NCBI GenBank assembly: GCA_910586195.1
Contig: CAJUHO010000001.1
Location: 1-37,226, forward strand
Length of the DNA stretch: 37,226 nt
Reading direction: 5' to 3'
DNA from: an uncultured Bacilli bacterium
Lineage (GTDB): Bacteria; Bacillota_I; Bacilli_A; RF39; UBA660
Shown in pieces: positions 22,271 to 31,004 of this stretch. Numbering within the stretch: position 1 is the stretch's first letter; each line of letters begins with the position of its first letter. The translations under genes were made by a program, and so were the position numbers. Under the pieces are notes generated by a model. It ran no database searches. It saw nothing but the letters and a program-made list of their open reading frames with translations, and was not told where the DNA came from.

Positions 22271-22488
22271 GAAATTAATCGACATTGATTAAGAAGTAGT
22301 AGCAAATAATTCTTTTTAAGAGAGCCTATGTTTGGTGGAAATAGGTATAGATAGTTTGTGAATTCGTCTTAGGAGTTCTTATTAATAGTAAGCGTTTTTC
22401 TCGCGTTAAGAGAATAGAGTGTATAGTAATAGCTATAAATTAAGGTGGTACCGCGAATTTTCGTCCTTAACTTGTAGCTATTTTTATA
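22271..22488 (+). promoter_or_regulatory. T-box leader, phenylalanine type
   Basis: A full-size leader. The stem I apical region has GAGAGCC and GGTGGAAATAGG. A GAA-TTC-GTCTT segment places the UUC (Phe) specifier at 22363-22365. The T-box core AAGGTGGTACCGCG is at 22442-22455, and its TGGT bulge matches a tRNA ending A-CCA (tRNA-Phe). The terminator-like stem is 22430-22445 with 22465-22480 (one G-U pair, one mismatch), then T5. It encloses the T-box, as in the Gly leader. A competing hairpin (22422-22426 with 22433-22437) could hold the 5' arm. Uncharged tRNA-Phe should turn on pheS-pheT. Confidence 0.93.
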
Positions 22489-22521
22489 TGAGGTAAAATG
22501 ATAAAGAAAAGGAGAATACTT

Positions 22522-23571
22522 ATGACAGTAGATGAAGTAAGAAATCATTTCATACATGAATTAGATGAAGTTGGTGATTTAGAAAGTTTAAATAATTTAA
22601 AGGTAAAATACTTAGGGAAAAAAGGACATATTACAGAATTAAATGCCCTTATTAAAACAATGCCCAATGAAGAGAAAAAAGAATTTGGTCAGAAGGTAAA
22701 TTCTTTACGGGAAGAATTTTTAAGTTTGTATGAAGAGAAAAAAATCAAATTTGAAGAACAAATTCTAAATGAAAAGCTAGAGAAAGAAACTATCGATATT
22801 TCGCTTCCTGCTACCAAAATAACAGTAGGGGCTCCTAATATATTGGAAAAATTGATAGAGGAAGTAGAAGAATTATTAATTTCAATGGGATATGATGTCG
22901 TAGATGGTCCTGAAATTGAAGAAGATAAATATAACTTTGAAATGCTAAATATACCCAAAGGTCACCCAGCACGAGATGCGCAAGATACTTTCTATTTAGA
23001 GGGAGAAGAAATTTTACTTCGTAGTCAAACGTCTCCTGTACAGGTGCGAACGATGTTAAAAAACAAAGGAGAGGTGCCAATTCGTATGATTTGTCCTGGT
23101 AAAACTTACCGAAGAGATGATGATGATGCTACACACTCTCATCAGTTCATGCAAATTGAAGGTTTAGTTGTAGATAAGGATATATCTTTATCTGATTTAA
23201 AGGGAACAATTGATGTTATTGTCAAAAAGTTATTTGGGCAGGATGTTGAGACACGTTTTCGTCCTAGCTACTACCAGTTTACAGAGCCATCTGTTGAAGT
23301 GGATATTTCATGTTTTAATTGCAAAGGAGATGGCTGTCCTATTTGTAAACATAGCGGTTGGATTACAATTGCAGGCGCTGGAATTGTACATCCTAACGTG
23401 TTGAAAATGGGAGGATATGATCCAAAAGTGTGGAGTGGTTTTGCCTTTGGATTTGGAGCAGAGCGTATGGCAATGTTAAAATATGATATTAATGATATTC
23501 GGGTATTTTATAATACAGATTTAAGAGAGAGTAGAGTATTCGATCGAAAGGAGGCAGAACAAATTGATTAG
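22522..23571 (+). CDS. pheS: Phenylalanyl-tRNA synthetase alpha subunit
   Basis: A 349-residue protein. The N-terminal coiled coil contacts tRNA. The class II catalytic core has GHPARDAQDTFY, LRSQTSPVQVRTM, GKTYRRDDDDATHSHQFMQIEG (motif 2) and GFGAERMAMLKYDINDIR (motif 3). A CFNCKGDGCPICKHSGW insertion, common in bacterial PheS, is present. It forms an alpha2beta2 enzyme with PheT. The frame is open from 22498, but AAAAGGAG lies just before the ATG at 22522, which gives the usual start. It overlaps pheT by 8 nt. Confidence 0.98.
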   Translation: MTVDEVRNHFIHELDEVGDLESLNNLKVKYLGKKGHITELNALIKTMPNEEKKEFGQKVNSLREEFLSLYEEKKIKFEEQILNEKLEKETIDISLPATKITVGAPNILEKLIEEVEELLISMGYDVVDGPEIEEDKYNFEMLNIPKGHPARDAQDTFYLEGEEILLRSQTSPVQVRTMLKNKGEVPIRMICPGKTYRRDDDDATHSHQFMQIEGLVVDKDISLSDLKGTIDVIVKKLFGQDVETRFRPSYYQFTEPSVEVDISCFNCKGDGCPICKHSGWITIAGAGIVHPNVLKMGGYDPKVWSGFAFGFGAERMAMLKYDINDIRVFYNTDLRESRVFDRKEAEQID

Positions 23572-25936
23572 TTTAGAGTGGGTTAAAGATTATATCGATA
23601 TTGAAGAGGAAGATTTAAAAGAGTTAGCAGTAAAAATTACTAGGGCTGGTATTAATGTTGAAAAAGTTATTACGAATCGTATAGAACATTTAGTCATTGG
23701 AAAAGTTGTAAGTTGCATAGACCATCCTGATAGTGATCATCTTCATATTTGCCAAGTGGATATTAATAAGGGAGAATTGCAACAGATTGTTTGTGGGGCC
23801 CCTAATGTACGAGAAGGTCTCAAAGTAATCGTAGCGTTACCGGGAGCTAAGTTACCAGGAGATTTTATAATTTCTAAAAGTAAAATTAGAGGGGTAGAAT
23901 CTAATGGAATGCTTTGTGCATTATATGAACTTGGATTAGAAGAAAAAACAGAGGAAACTTATAGTCGTGGAATTGAAGAATTAAAAGAAGATGCACCTAT
24001 TGGAGAGGATGTTTGTAAATATTTACAAATAGATAGTACGTTATATGAATTAGATATTCATAAGCATCGAAATAATGATTGTTATTATCATCTCGGATTT
24101 GCCTATGAGATTGCCGCCATTTTAAATAAAAAAGTTCATCTTCCATCTCTTGACTATCAAGAGATAGAGGATAATATCAAAGATCATTTTTTGTTAGAGG
24201 TAGCAACTTCTAAATGTCCGTATTATCTAGCAAAAATGGTAACTAATGTAAAAATTGGAGAGTCGCCTGACTTCATTAAACGTCGTCTTTCCGATGCGGG
24301 AATGCGTTCTATAAATAATGTTGTAGATATTTCTAATTATGTAATGCTAGAGTTTGGACAACCACTTCACTTTTTTGATAAAGATCGTCTAGGAAATCAT
24401 ATTTTGGTTCGTGATGCAAATGAACAAGAAGAGATTGTAACATTAGATGGAAAAAGACGAGTATTAAAAAATAATGATATCGTAATATCTGATGGAACAT
24501 CTCCTGTTTGTATTGCAGGTGTAATGGGCGGAATGAATACTGAGGTAGAAAGTGATACTAAAACAATTTTAATTGAAAGTGCTATTTTTGATGCGATTAG
24601 TATTCGCTATACCGCGTCTTCTCTAGATTTAAAGAGTGAGGCTAGTATTCGTTATGGAAAAGGATTAAACTATGAATATACTAAAATGGCTATGGACCGA
24701 GCATGCCATTTATTACAAAAGTATGCTTCTGCTGATATACTATCAGGAGTGATATGTCATGATATGATTAATAAAAGCGAAAAAGTTGTTACTTTTAAGC
24801 CAATTGATATTGATAAGATGTTAGGTATTCGTATTACAGAAGAAGAAATGAAGCATGAGCTAGAACGTTTGGATTTTCCTTATAAAGTATCTGATGGGGA
24901 GTTTATTGTAAATATTCCTAAAAGACGTTTGGATATTGATCCCAATATTAATGATATTGCAGAAGAGATTGGAAGACTATATGGATACCAAAATTTAGTA
25001 TCAACACTTCCTATCGCTCCCATTCGCGCAGGCAAGTATGTTGGTGATGTAAAATATCGTAAGGATATTTCTAAAAGACTTCGTTCGCTTGGCTTTAATG
25101 AGACTAAAACCTATACACTTACTTCTCCAGAAATGGCTCAGCTATTTAATTATGAACAAAAAGAAAAGGCAGTTTTGCCAAATCCGATGAGTATTGATAA
25201 GAGCGTTGTTAGAACTACGCTTATCCCATCACTTTTAAATGTTTATGACTATAATAGGGCAAGAAAAGTAAAAGATATTTGTTTGTACGAAATAGCAAAA
25301 ACTTATGATAAGGCTTACCAAGAAGAAAGTAAAATTACGCTTTTAATGGAGGGGAATTATATAACCAATCAGTGGCATTCCTCTTATAAAATTGATTTTT
25401 ATTTATTAAAAGGTGTTGTAGAAAATCTTCTTTCTTATTTGGGATTTCAAAATCGTTATTCATTTGAAAAGGCTTCTCTTCCAGATATGCATCCTGGAAT
25501 CTCTTGTGAAATTTTACTGGATAGACAAAGGATAGGAATAATGGGAAGAGTTCATCCTAAAGTATGCAAAGACGAGGTTTACGTTTGTGAATTATCTCTT
25601 AATGCCTTGATGAAGAAGATTAAGCCACTAAAATATAAAGGAGCATCTAAGTATCCTGGAATCAGCAAGGATTTGGCGTTTGTTGTATCAAAGGAAATAG
25701 AGGCAAAAGAAGTAGAAAACGTTATGAAAAAAGCGGGAGGAAGACTGTTAAATCATATTGAAGTATTTGATGTTTATACAGGAGATAATATTGAGAAAGA
25801 TAAAAAATCCCTTGCTTTCAATTTGACATTTATGGATTCTACTAGAACTTTAACAGATGAAGAGGTTATGGAAATATTTAATACTATTATTGAAAAAGTA
25901 GAGATGACATTCCATGCAAAACTAAGGGATCAATAA
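23564..25936 (+). CDS. pheT: Phenylalanyl-tRNA synthetase beta subunit
   Basis: A 790-residue protein of full length. It begins ISLEWVKDYIDIEEEDLKELAVKITRAG. A tRNA-binding (EMAP-like) domain spans ~39-150, B3/B4 editing ~205-390 and B5 ~410-475. A class II-like inactive core follows, and a C-terminal FDX-ACB domain (KYPGISKDLAFVV to the end). It clears mischarged Tyr-tRNA-Phe and binds tRNA. The start is a TTG inside the end of pheS, 9 nt after AAAGGAGG (23548-23554), so the subunits are translated coupled. An ATT immediately downstream at 23567 is less likely. Confidence 0.98.
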   Translation: MISLEWVKDYIDIEEEDLKELAVKITRAGINVEKVITNRIEHLVIGKVVSCIDHPDSDHLHICQVDINKGELQQIVCGAPNVREGLKVIVALPGAKLPGDFIISKSKIRGVESNGMLCALYELGLEEKTEETYSRGIEELKEDAPIGEDVCKYLQIDSTLYELDIHKHRNNDCYYHLGFAYEIAAILNKKVHLPSLDYQEIEDNIKDHFLLEVATSKCPYYLAKMVTNVKIGESPDFIKRRLSDAGMRSINNVVDISNYVMLEFGQPLHFFDKDRLGNHILVRDANEQEEIVTLDGKRRVLKNNDIVISDGTSPVCIAGVMGGMNTEVESDTKTILIESAIFDAISIRYTASSLDLKSEASIRYGKGLNYEYTKMAMDRACHLLQKYASADILSGVICHDMINKSEKVVTFKPIDIDKMLGIRITEEEMKHELERLDFPYKVSDGEFIVNIPKRRLDIDPNINDIAEEIGRLYGYQNLVSTLPIAPIRAGKYVGDVKYRKDISKRLRSLGFNETKTYTLTSPEMAQLFNYEQKEKAVLPNPMSIDKSVVRTTLIPSLLNVYDYNRARKVKDICLYEIAKTYDKAYQEESKITLLMEGNYITNQWHSSYKIDFYLLKGVVENLLSYLGFQNRYSFEKASLPDMHPGISCEILLDRQRIGIMGRVHPKVCKDEVYVCELSLNALMKKIKPLKYKGASKYPGISKDLAFVVSKEIEAKEVENVMKKAGGRLLNHIEVFDVYTGDNIEKDKKSLAFNLTFMDSTRTLTDEEVMEIFNTIIEKVEMTFHAKLRDQ

Positions 25937-25955
25937 AAATAAAGGTGGAGAAAAA

Positions 25956-26300
25956 ATGAACAAAAAAATATATGAAGTAAAAAACGATGAAAAATTATTT
26001 GCAGGAGGGATATCTGGTGATTGTTGGAAGATGCCTAATATAAGTATCAATAGGCAGGTTTCAGGGAAATATTACTTTACCGATAAGAGAATTGCCTTTT
26101 TAGCATCAGGATTCATGGGAACAGAAAGTGTAAGCTGGGAAATTGAACTAGACGATATTGACACAGTAAAAACTTGCCTAACACCACCATTCTTTCCTTT
26201 CGGTATTTTAATTAAAATGAAAAATGGAGATAAGTATAAATTATCTATTTTTAAACGTAAAAAATATTTTGATTGGATAAATGAACATATATCAAAGTAA
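25956..26300 (+). CDS. PH/GRAM-like domain protein
   Basis: A 114-residue soluble protein. Its strand pattern (VSGKYYFTDKRIAFLASGF, SWEIELDDIDTVKT, GILIKMKNGDKYKLSIFKRKKYFDWI with a C-terminal helix) is that of bacterial PH or GRAM-like domains, in which a seven-strand barrel is capped by one helix. The YYFTDKRIAF line is the family's most recognisable element. Such stand-alone domains have no well-defined role. It follows pheT by 19 nt with AAGGTGG before the ATG, so it may ride on the pheST transcript. Confidence 0.75.
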   Translation: MNKKIYEVKNDEKLFAGGISGDCWKMPNISINRQVSGKYYFTDKRIAFLASGFMGTESVSWEIELDDIDTVKTCLTPPFFPFGILIKMKNGDKYKLSIFKRKKYFDWINEHISK

Positions 26301-26361
26301 TGGAGTGAATGTCACACTGCTTATTTATAATAGTAATTAATTTAGGAATATTTAGTTAGTT

Positions 26362-26501
26362 TAGGTACTATTCTTCTTTGCTTTTTAAAAGTGGAGGGAA
26401 GTGAAATTATGAGAAAATCAGAGAAAACTCTAATGAATATCATAATACTCTTTATTATCATGTTGATAAAAATAGTACCTAGTTCTTCAAAACTAGGTAT
26501 T
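26362..26501 (+). promoter_or_regulatory. Two mutually exclusive RNA stems (attenuator-like)
   Basis: The segment 26471-26481 can pair perfectly over 11 bases with 26362-26372 upstream. It can also take part in an 11-bp hairpin, 26474-26484 with 26491-26501 (one G-U pair), followed by CCTTTTATTTT. The first pairing prevents the second. This is the arrangement of an attenuator or leader switch, and the 45-residue ORF at 26409-26546 overlaps it. Confidence 0.4.
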
Positions 26502-26546
26502 CCTTTTATTTTGTGCAAGTTTATAGTATTAAAAATGGTCTATTAG
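26409..26546 (+). CDS. Possible small membrane peptide
   Basis: A 45-residue ORF with GGAGGGAAG about 10 nt before its ATG. It encodes a basic N-terminus (MRKSEKT), a strong hydrophobic helix (about residues 8-21) and a second hydrophobic stretch. It resembles no named family. Its coding region also holds the alternative hairpins described at 26362-26501, so it might be a leader peptide instead. The rest of the 26301-26792 interval shows only a terminator and the promoter for the next gene. Confidence 0.4.
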   Translation: MRKSEKTLMNIIILFIIMLIKIVPSSSKLGIPFILCKFIVLKMVY

Positions 26547-26657
26547 CTAGTTCTCTGGGAAATTTAAATCCTTCCTATAAAGTAGAAAATTAGTAGTAAC
26601 TATACTTTTTTATTAAAAAGTCAAATTATAGGTGATGTTATTTAATGAATAAAACTT

Positions 26658-26684
26658 AAACAGAAAATATTTCTGTTTTTCTTT
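26658..26684 (+). terminator. Rho-independent terminator
   Basis: A 9-bp perfect stem (26658-26666 with 26670-26678), 3-nt loop, then T-rich tail. Confidence 0.75.
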
Positions 26685-26734
26685 TTAGATAATAAATAGA
26701 CCTGAAAAAAAGTAGATTTTTGTCGAAAAAAGTG

Positions 26735-26762
26735 TTGTTTTTGCACCTTTTTATGATATACT
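26735..26762 (+). promoter_or_regulatory. Promoter for the acetyltransferase gene
   Basis: TTGTTT at 26735-26740 and TATACT at 26757-26762 with a 16-bp spacer and an extended -10 TGA. Confidence 0.6.
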
Positions 26763-26792
26763 TTAAGATAGGAAAGATAAGGAGAGTCGTAG

Positions 26793-27236
26793 ATGGAAGT
26801 AATATTTAAAAAAGCTTCATTAGAAGATGTTGGCGGTATTGTGAGTTTATGTAATGAGTGTTTTGGAGAGAATACTTCTTTAGAATACGCTACAGAGAAA
26901 TTTAGAAAAACAGAAGATAATCCGAATACTATTTATGTAATAGGAGTAGTAGATGGTAAAGTGATTGCACATACTATGGTGAGTGTTATTCGTACAATGT
27001 TTGAGGAGATGGATACTTATGCCATATTAAATCATGTTTGTGTTAAGAAGGAATATAGACGTCATAATTTGGCGACTAAAATGTTAGAGTTAGTAGAAAG
27101 TCTTTGTATAGAAGAAGAGTGTAGTGCTATTAAATTGTGGTCTAATAACGTGCGCGTTCCTGCCCATAAATGTTATAAAAAATTTGGTTTTGAATTAGCG
27201 GATGCTGGTTTCTTTGAAAAATTAATAAAAGAGTAA
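26793..27236 (+). CDS. GNAT-family N-acetyltransferase
   Basis: A 147-residue single GNAT domain. Acetyl-CoA-binding motif A is HVCVKKEYRRHNLATKML (the R-R-x-x-x-A/G-x loop), preceded by the VIAHTMVSV strand, and the C-terminal region has CHKCYKKFGFE-like AHKCYKKFGFELAD. The family acetylates amines, from small molecules to protein N-termini; the substrate is not readable here. GGAGAG lies before the ATG. It is followed 13 nt later by the coiled-coil membrane protein, so the pair is likely cotranscribed. Confidence 0.9.
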   Translation: MEVIFKKASLEDVGGIVSLCNECFGENTSLEYATEKFRKTEDNPNTIYVIGVVDGKVIAHTMVSVIRTMFEEMDTYAILNHVCVKKEYRRHNLATKMLELVESLCIEEECSAIKLWSNNVRVPAHKCYKKFGFELADAGFFEKLIKE

Positions 27237-27249
27237 GGACTGGTGCATT

Positions 27250-28431
27250 ATGAATATTGATAAGATATATGTTGGTGGGTGGTTCCAAAGAACAACACTA
27301 CAATTGAGTGAAATTTATGATTTCGTAAGAGATGGAACTTCAGAATTACAATTAGATAAGAAAAAATTGGTAAAATTACATAATGATTTAGAAATGAAAG
27401 AAATAGAGTATGGTGTCGATGGTTTAGAGTATATTATGATTACAACCCAAGATGATATTCATATTAAAATCTTTGAAGATGGGCTGATTGTATTAAATGA
27501 TGGTAATGTCAATGAATTTTCCCTATTTAAGGATATCGATAGTTTGGCAGATTATTATGAAAATAAGTTGTCTCCTGCTATTAGTTATTTATTTAGTCTT
27601 GGCGCACCAGTCCCTAAGGAACTTGCAAATATTGAAACGGTATTTCCTTACTTTATTGTTTTGAATAAAGCAACAAAGGAGAATATTCAGGCATTATTAA
27701 GCAGAACAGACAAACAAAAATATTTTGAGTTTTCTAATAAAAACTATGACGTAGTACGTGGCGATAAATATTATTTTATTAATAGTAAAACGTCTGATAC
27801 ACATCAAATAGAACGCTATATTGAAGAGCAAATATTTATTAGAGAGTTTAAAGGACAGCTACATCGTTATTTGAATCTACATCGTATTATTTGGGAAAAA
27901 ATTGATGCAGTAAAAGAAAGTGCTAAAGTAAGAGGAAAAGATATTGTGGCATTTACTAGTAAAATAGATGGTTATAAAAAGACTGTCAATTTAATTGATT
28001 CTCGTATTAACCAGATGAATACTTATATTAAGACACGAGAAAAGATTGCTAAAAATGATACGAATTTAGTGGAGTCTCTTGACTTGATTGGTTATCGTTA
28101 TGAGACACTTGTTAATACAGTTTCTTATATGCAACAAATTTGGGCTATGACAAAAAATCACTTAAATTCTGCGGATTCTTTGTTCCGCAATTTAGAGTCT
28201 CAAGTAACAGAAAAATCTGTTAATAGTTTGACAATTGTTACTTCTATGGGAGTTGGGGCTTCCTTAATTGATTTATTTACAGAATCTGCGCCTACTTTTT
28301 CTAGCTTTGGTGTGATGTATTTCTTTATCTTAGCAGTGATAGGTTATAGTGTAAATAAAACAATGAAACTAATATCTGAAAATAGAAAATATGAAATATC
28401 TGATATTGAATATGATAAAAATATAAAATAA
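27250..28431 (+). CDS. Coiled-coil membrane protein, uncharacterised
   Basis: A 393-residue protein. The N-terminal ~180 residues are a mixed alpha/beta soluble part, opening IDKIYVGGWFQRTTLQLSEIYDF. Residues ~195-320 are long amphipathic helices (EQIFIREFKGQLHRYLNLHRI to SADSLFRNLESQ) likely to form a coiled coil. Two TM segments follow near the end (VNSLTIVTSMGVGASLIDLF and FGVMYFFILAVIGYSV). This outline resembles CorA-type channels or the RMD1/DUF155 group, but the CorA GMN motif is absent, so transport is not claimed. A terminator follows directly. Confidence 0.7.
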   Translation: MNIDKIYVGGWFQRTTLQLSEIYDFVRDGTSELQLDKKKLVKLHNDLEMKEIEYGVDGLEYIMITTQDDIHIKIFEDGLIVLNDGNVNEFSLFKDIDSLADYYENKLSPAISYLFSLGAPVPKELANIETVFPYFIVLNKATKENIQALLSRTDKQKYFEFSNKNYDVVRGDKYYFINSKTSDTHQIERYIEEQIFIREFKGQLHRYLNLHRIIWEKIDAVKESAKVRGKDIVAFTSKIDGYKKTVNLIDSRINQMNTYIKTREKIAKNDTNLVESLDLIGYRYETLVNTVSYMQQIWAMTKNHLNSADSLFRNLESQVTEKSVNSLTIVTSMGVGASLIDLFTESAPTFSSFGVMYFFILAVIGYSVNKTMKLISENRKYEISDIEYDKNIK

Positions 28432-28461
28432 AAAAGGAACTAGAAAATTTGGTCCTTTTTT
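28431..28461 (+). terminator. Rho-independent terminator
   Basis: The A-rich arm AAAAAGGA (from 28431) pairs with TCCTTTTT (28453-28460) over a 14-nt loop, and the T run continues. Confidence 0.7.
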
Positions 28462-28516
28462 CATACGTAATATTTATTTCTTTGAGAATAGAACTTTATG
28501 TTTTAGGAGTGGTAAA

Positions 28517-30256
28517 ATGATTCGCAATTATGTAAGTATTTTTAAAGATTTTCTCTATATTACGAAAAAGAGAAAAACATCTGTTGTTGTTCAACTGTTT
28601 CTAAGCTCTGCTTTAAGTCATATTTCTAGTTTGCTGCCACCTATAGCAACTGCACAAATTATTGCCATGATTTCTGATGCTAATATGCATGCTGTCTTTT
28701 TATGCGCAATTTTATATGTTGTTTTCTATATTATTTATTTTGCAGCCCAGCATTGGAATTATCATACTTATACCACTTTAGCAGAACATTATCATGTGGA
28801 GGTTCAAAAGGATTTATTTGAAAAACTTGCATCCCATGATGATATTTTAGAGCAGGCATCTAAAGGAAAGATTATGGATACTTGTAATACTGATGTATGT
28901 TATATTGTAGATACTATTAATGCTTTTGCAGAGTCACTTATGAATATTTTAAAATTGGTAATTATTTTTGGTATTTTTATGTATTACAATGTCTATGTGG
29001 GAATATTTGTATTAGTTCTTGATTTATTCTATTTAATTGTAATGGATAAAAACTCTAGTAATGTGTCAAGGTGTTATGAAGGACAGAGAAAATACGATGA
29101 TAAAATGCTAGATATTTTAAATCAGATGCTTACCAATTTGAAACAGGTAAAAGCACTAAACTTAATGCCAAATTTAAATGTAAAATTAGCAAATACCAGA
29201 AAAAAATGGTGTGATAAATATTTAGAAAGACGTAAATATTTAACAGATCGCTACTGCATGATTCCTATTCTTGTCTATCTTGGAAAAATTATATTATATA
29301 TTATACTAGCTTATTTAGTTATTATTGGGACAATGACTCTAGATAAATTAGTGCTTTTGATATCTTATTTTGAAACGACTATTACAGCGACAGATACGAT
29401 GTTAGATCATTTACTAGATTTAAATAATTATAAAGTTCAGACGAAAAGAATTCGAGCAATTTTAAGCTATATTCCGAAGAAAGAGTTAGACTTTGGAGAA
29501 ATAGATAATGACTATATTGATGGAGTAGTTGAGTTTAAAAATGTAGATTATAAATTAAAAAGAGGTAGGTATATATTAAAAGATGTTACTTTTAAACTAT
29601 ATCCTAATGAGATTAATGCCATTGTAGGTCATTCTGGTAGTGGAAAAACAACGATTATTAATTTGCTTTATCGCTTAAGAAAAGTTCATGATGGTAAAAT
29701 ATTAATTGATGGTATTAATATTTATGATTATACGAAAGATGTCTATGTTCGCAATGTCTCAGGAGTTTATCAAAAACCTTTTGTATTTGAAATGAGCATT
29801 CGTGATAATTTGAATTTAGTAGATAGAAATAAAGCTCGTCAAATAGAGGTTTGTAAACGTGTTGGTATTCATAAAATAATCGAAGAACTTCCTAATGGCT
29901 ATAATACGATTATTAGTGATGATGAAAATACGCTTACAATTGGAGAAAAACAGTTGCTTGCTATTGCTAGAGCGCTACTTTCTAAAGCTGAGATTTTATT
30001 ATTTGATGAAATTACGGGAAATATTGATACCACTATGACAGAGAAAATTGCTAGTGTTATATTGGATTTGAAAACGGATCATACCATTATTATGGTTACA
30101 CATAAACCAGAGATGATGGATATTGCTGATCGTGTAGTCGTATTAAATCAGGGGAAAGTTGTATGTAAAGGAAGACGAGAAAATGTTCATAAAAGATGTA
30201 GCCTGTATCGGGAACTACATAATAGAACATTTGCAAGCATTAGTCTAGATGAATAA
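28517..30256 (+). CDS. ABC exporter (fused TM and ATPase domains)
   Basis: A 579-residue half-transporter. Six TM segments (about 20-310) precede a nucleotide-binding domain with Walker A GHSGSGKTT (from residue 371). The signature is altered to TIGEKQLLAIARA at residues 474-486, where LSGGQ would be usual. Walker B is LLFDE with Asp497 and Glu498, and the switch His is in VTHKPE. It lacks an N-terminal C39 domain and is therefore not a GG-leader exporter. It likely works as a homodimer, exporting a lipid, drug or peptide. Flanked by terminators, it forms its own unit. The altered signature is more like those in heterodimeric or specialised exporters. Confidence 0.9.
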   Translation: MIRNYVSIFKDFLYITKKRKTSVVVQLFLSSALSHISSLLPPIATAQIIAMISDANMHAVFLCAILYVVFYIIYFAAQHWNYHTYTTLAEHYHVEVQKDLFEKLASHDDILEQASKGKIMDTCNTDVCYIVDTINAFAESLMNILKLVIIFGIFMYYNVYVGIFVLVLDLFYLIVMDKNSSNVSRCYEGQRKYDDKMLDILNQMLTNLKQVKALNLMPNLNVKLANTRKKWCDKYLERRKYLTDRYCMIPILVYLGKIILYIILAYLVIIGTMTLDKLVLLISYFETTITATDTMLDHLLDLNNYKVQTKRIRAILSYIPKKELDFGEIDNDYIDGVVEFKNVDYKLKRGRYILKDVTFKLYPNEINAIVGHSGSGKTTIINLLYRLRKVHDGKILIDGINIYDYTKDVYVRNVSGVYQKPFVFEMSIRDNLNLVDRNKARQIEVCKRVGIHKIIEELPNGYNTIISDDENTLTIGEKQLLAIARALLSKAEILLFDEITGNIDTTMTEKIASVILDLKTDHTIIMVTHKPEMMDIADRVVVLNQGKVVCKGRRENVHKRCSLYRELHNRTFASISLDE

Positions 30257-30259
30257 TTG

Positions 30260-30295
30260 AAAAATCACCAATTCATGTTTTATGGTGATTTTTTT
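30260..30295 (+). terminator. Rho-independent terminator after ABC exporter
   Basis: An 11-bp stem (30260-30270 with 30283-30293), 12-nt loop, T run. Confidence 0.9.
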
Positions 30296-30345
30296 GTGGG
30301 AAAATGTATTTAAAGATATATAATTTAAAACTTGTTATTTTCGTG

Positions 30346-30378
30346 GGGCATCTATTATTGTTATAAAATGCCCTTTTT
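30346..30378 (+). terminator. Second hairpin-T element, 55 nt before the collar-like gene
   Basis: GGGCAT (30346-30351) pairs with ATGCCC (30368-30373) across a 16-nt loop, then T5. With a terminator already at 30260, this one may be an attenuator in the leader of the 30434 gene. The rest of 30296-30433 shows no gene. Confidence 0.5.
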
Positions 30379-30433
30379 AATATATTATATTGAGGACCTA
30401 AATATATAAAAGTTCTAAAAGGGAGGTGAGAAA

Positions 30434-30988
30434 ATGAATGACTATATTGTAGACGCTTTTACAAAAGATGGTGAGAATACGAATTTAGAAGTAAATAATT
30501 TACAAGTCGGATGTATCACATCTAAGGGGCAAAATTTTGAACTAGATAGCAGTGGGAATTTAACTGTAAAAAGCTTAACAGCCAATGAAATTGCCATTAC
30601 TTCTCATGCAATTCTTAATGTTATTTATCCTCTAGGTGCTATCTATATATCTGCTAGTAACGTCAATCCTGCTAATCTTTTTGGAGGAAGTTGGGAACAG
30701 ATAAAAGATAGATTTCTACTGGCAAGTGGCGATACTTTCAGTGGGGGAAGTACAGGAGGAGAAATTGCCCATGCCATTAACATTAGTGAAATGCCAAGAC
30801 ATACGCATACTTTGATATTTCACTCTCATGATGGATCAGGTAACTCTGGAACAGGTGTACCTTATTATGGAAATGGTGCATCTATTGTTGGGGGAGATGC
30901 ATCTGGTTGTCAGATGACAGGAGATGGTGCAGCTCATAATAATATGCCACCATACTTGACAGTATATATGTGGAAAAGAATTGGTTGA
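30434..30988 (+). CDS. Phage baseplate/tail-collar-like protein
   Basis: A 184-residue protein. After a short variable head, it has the motif YPLGAIYISASNVNPANLFGG, then SWEQIKDRFLLASGDTFSGGSTGGE, and a histidine-rich tail (MPRHTHTLIFHSHDG to MPPYLTVYMWKRIG). This is the C-terminal fold of phage baseplate Gp10 and short-tail-fibre collar proteins, with a metal-binding HxH triad (HTH, HSH). GGGAGGTGAG precedes the ATG. It is 16 nt before the RHS toxin gene, so both are one operon; no other tail gene is in the window. Possible roles are an adhesin or carrier for the toxin. Confidence 0.85.
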   Translation: MNDYIVDAFTKDGENTNLEVNNLQVGCITSKGQNFELDSSGNLTVKSLTANEIAITSHAILNVIYPLGAIYISASNVNPANLFGGSWEQIKDRFLLASGDTFSGGSTGGEIAHAINISEMPRHTHTLIFHSHDGSGNSGTGVPYYGNGASIVGGDASGCQMTGDGAAHNNMPPYLTVYMWKRIG

Positions 30989-31004
30989 TTAGGGGGATAA
31001 CGGT

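Noticed and set aside
23210..23404. Shadow ORF within pheS and the other antisense or out-of-frame ORFs
   Set aside because: They overlap strongly conserved genes and show no protein family features of their own.
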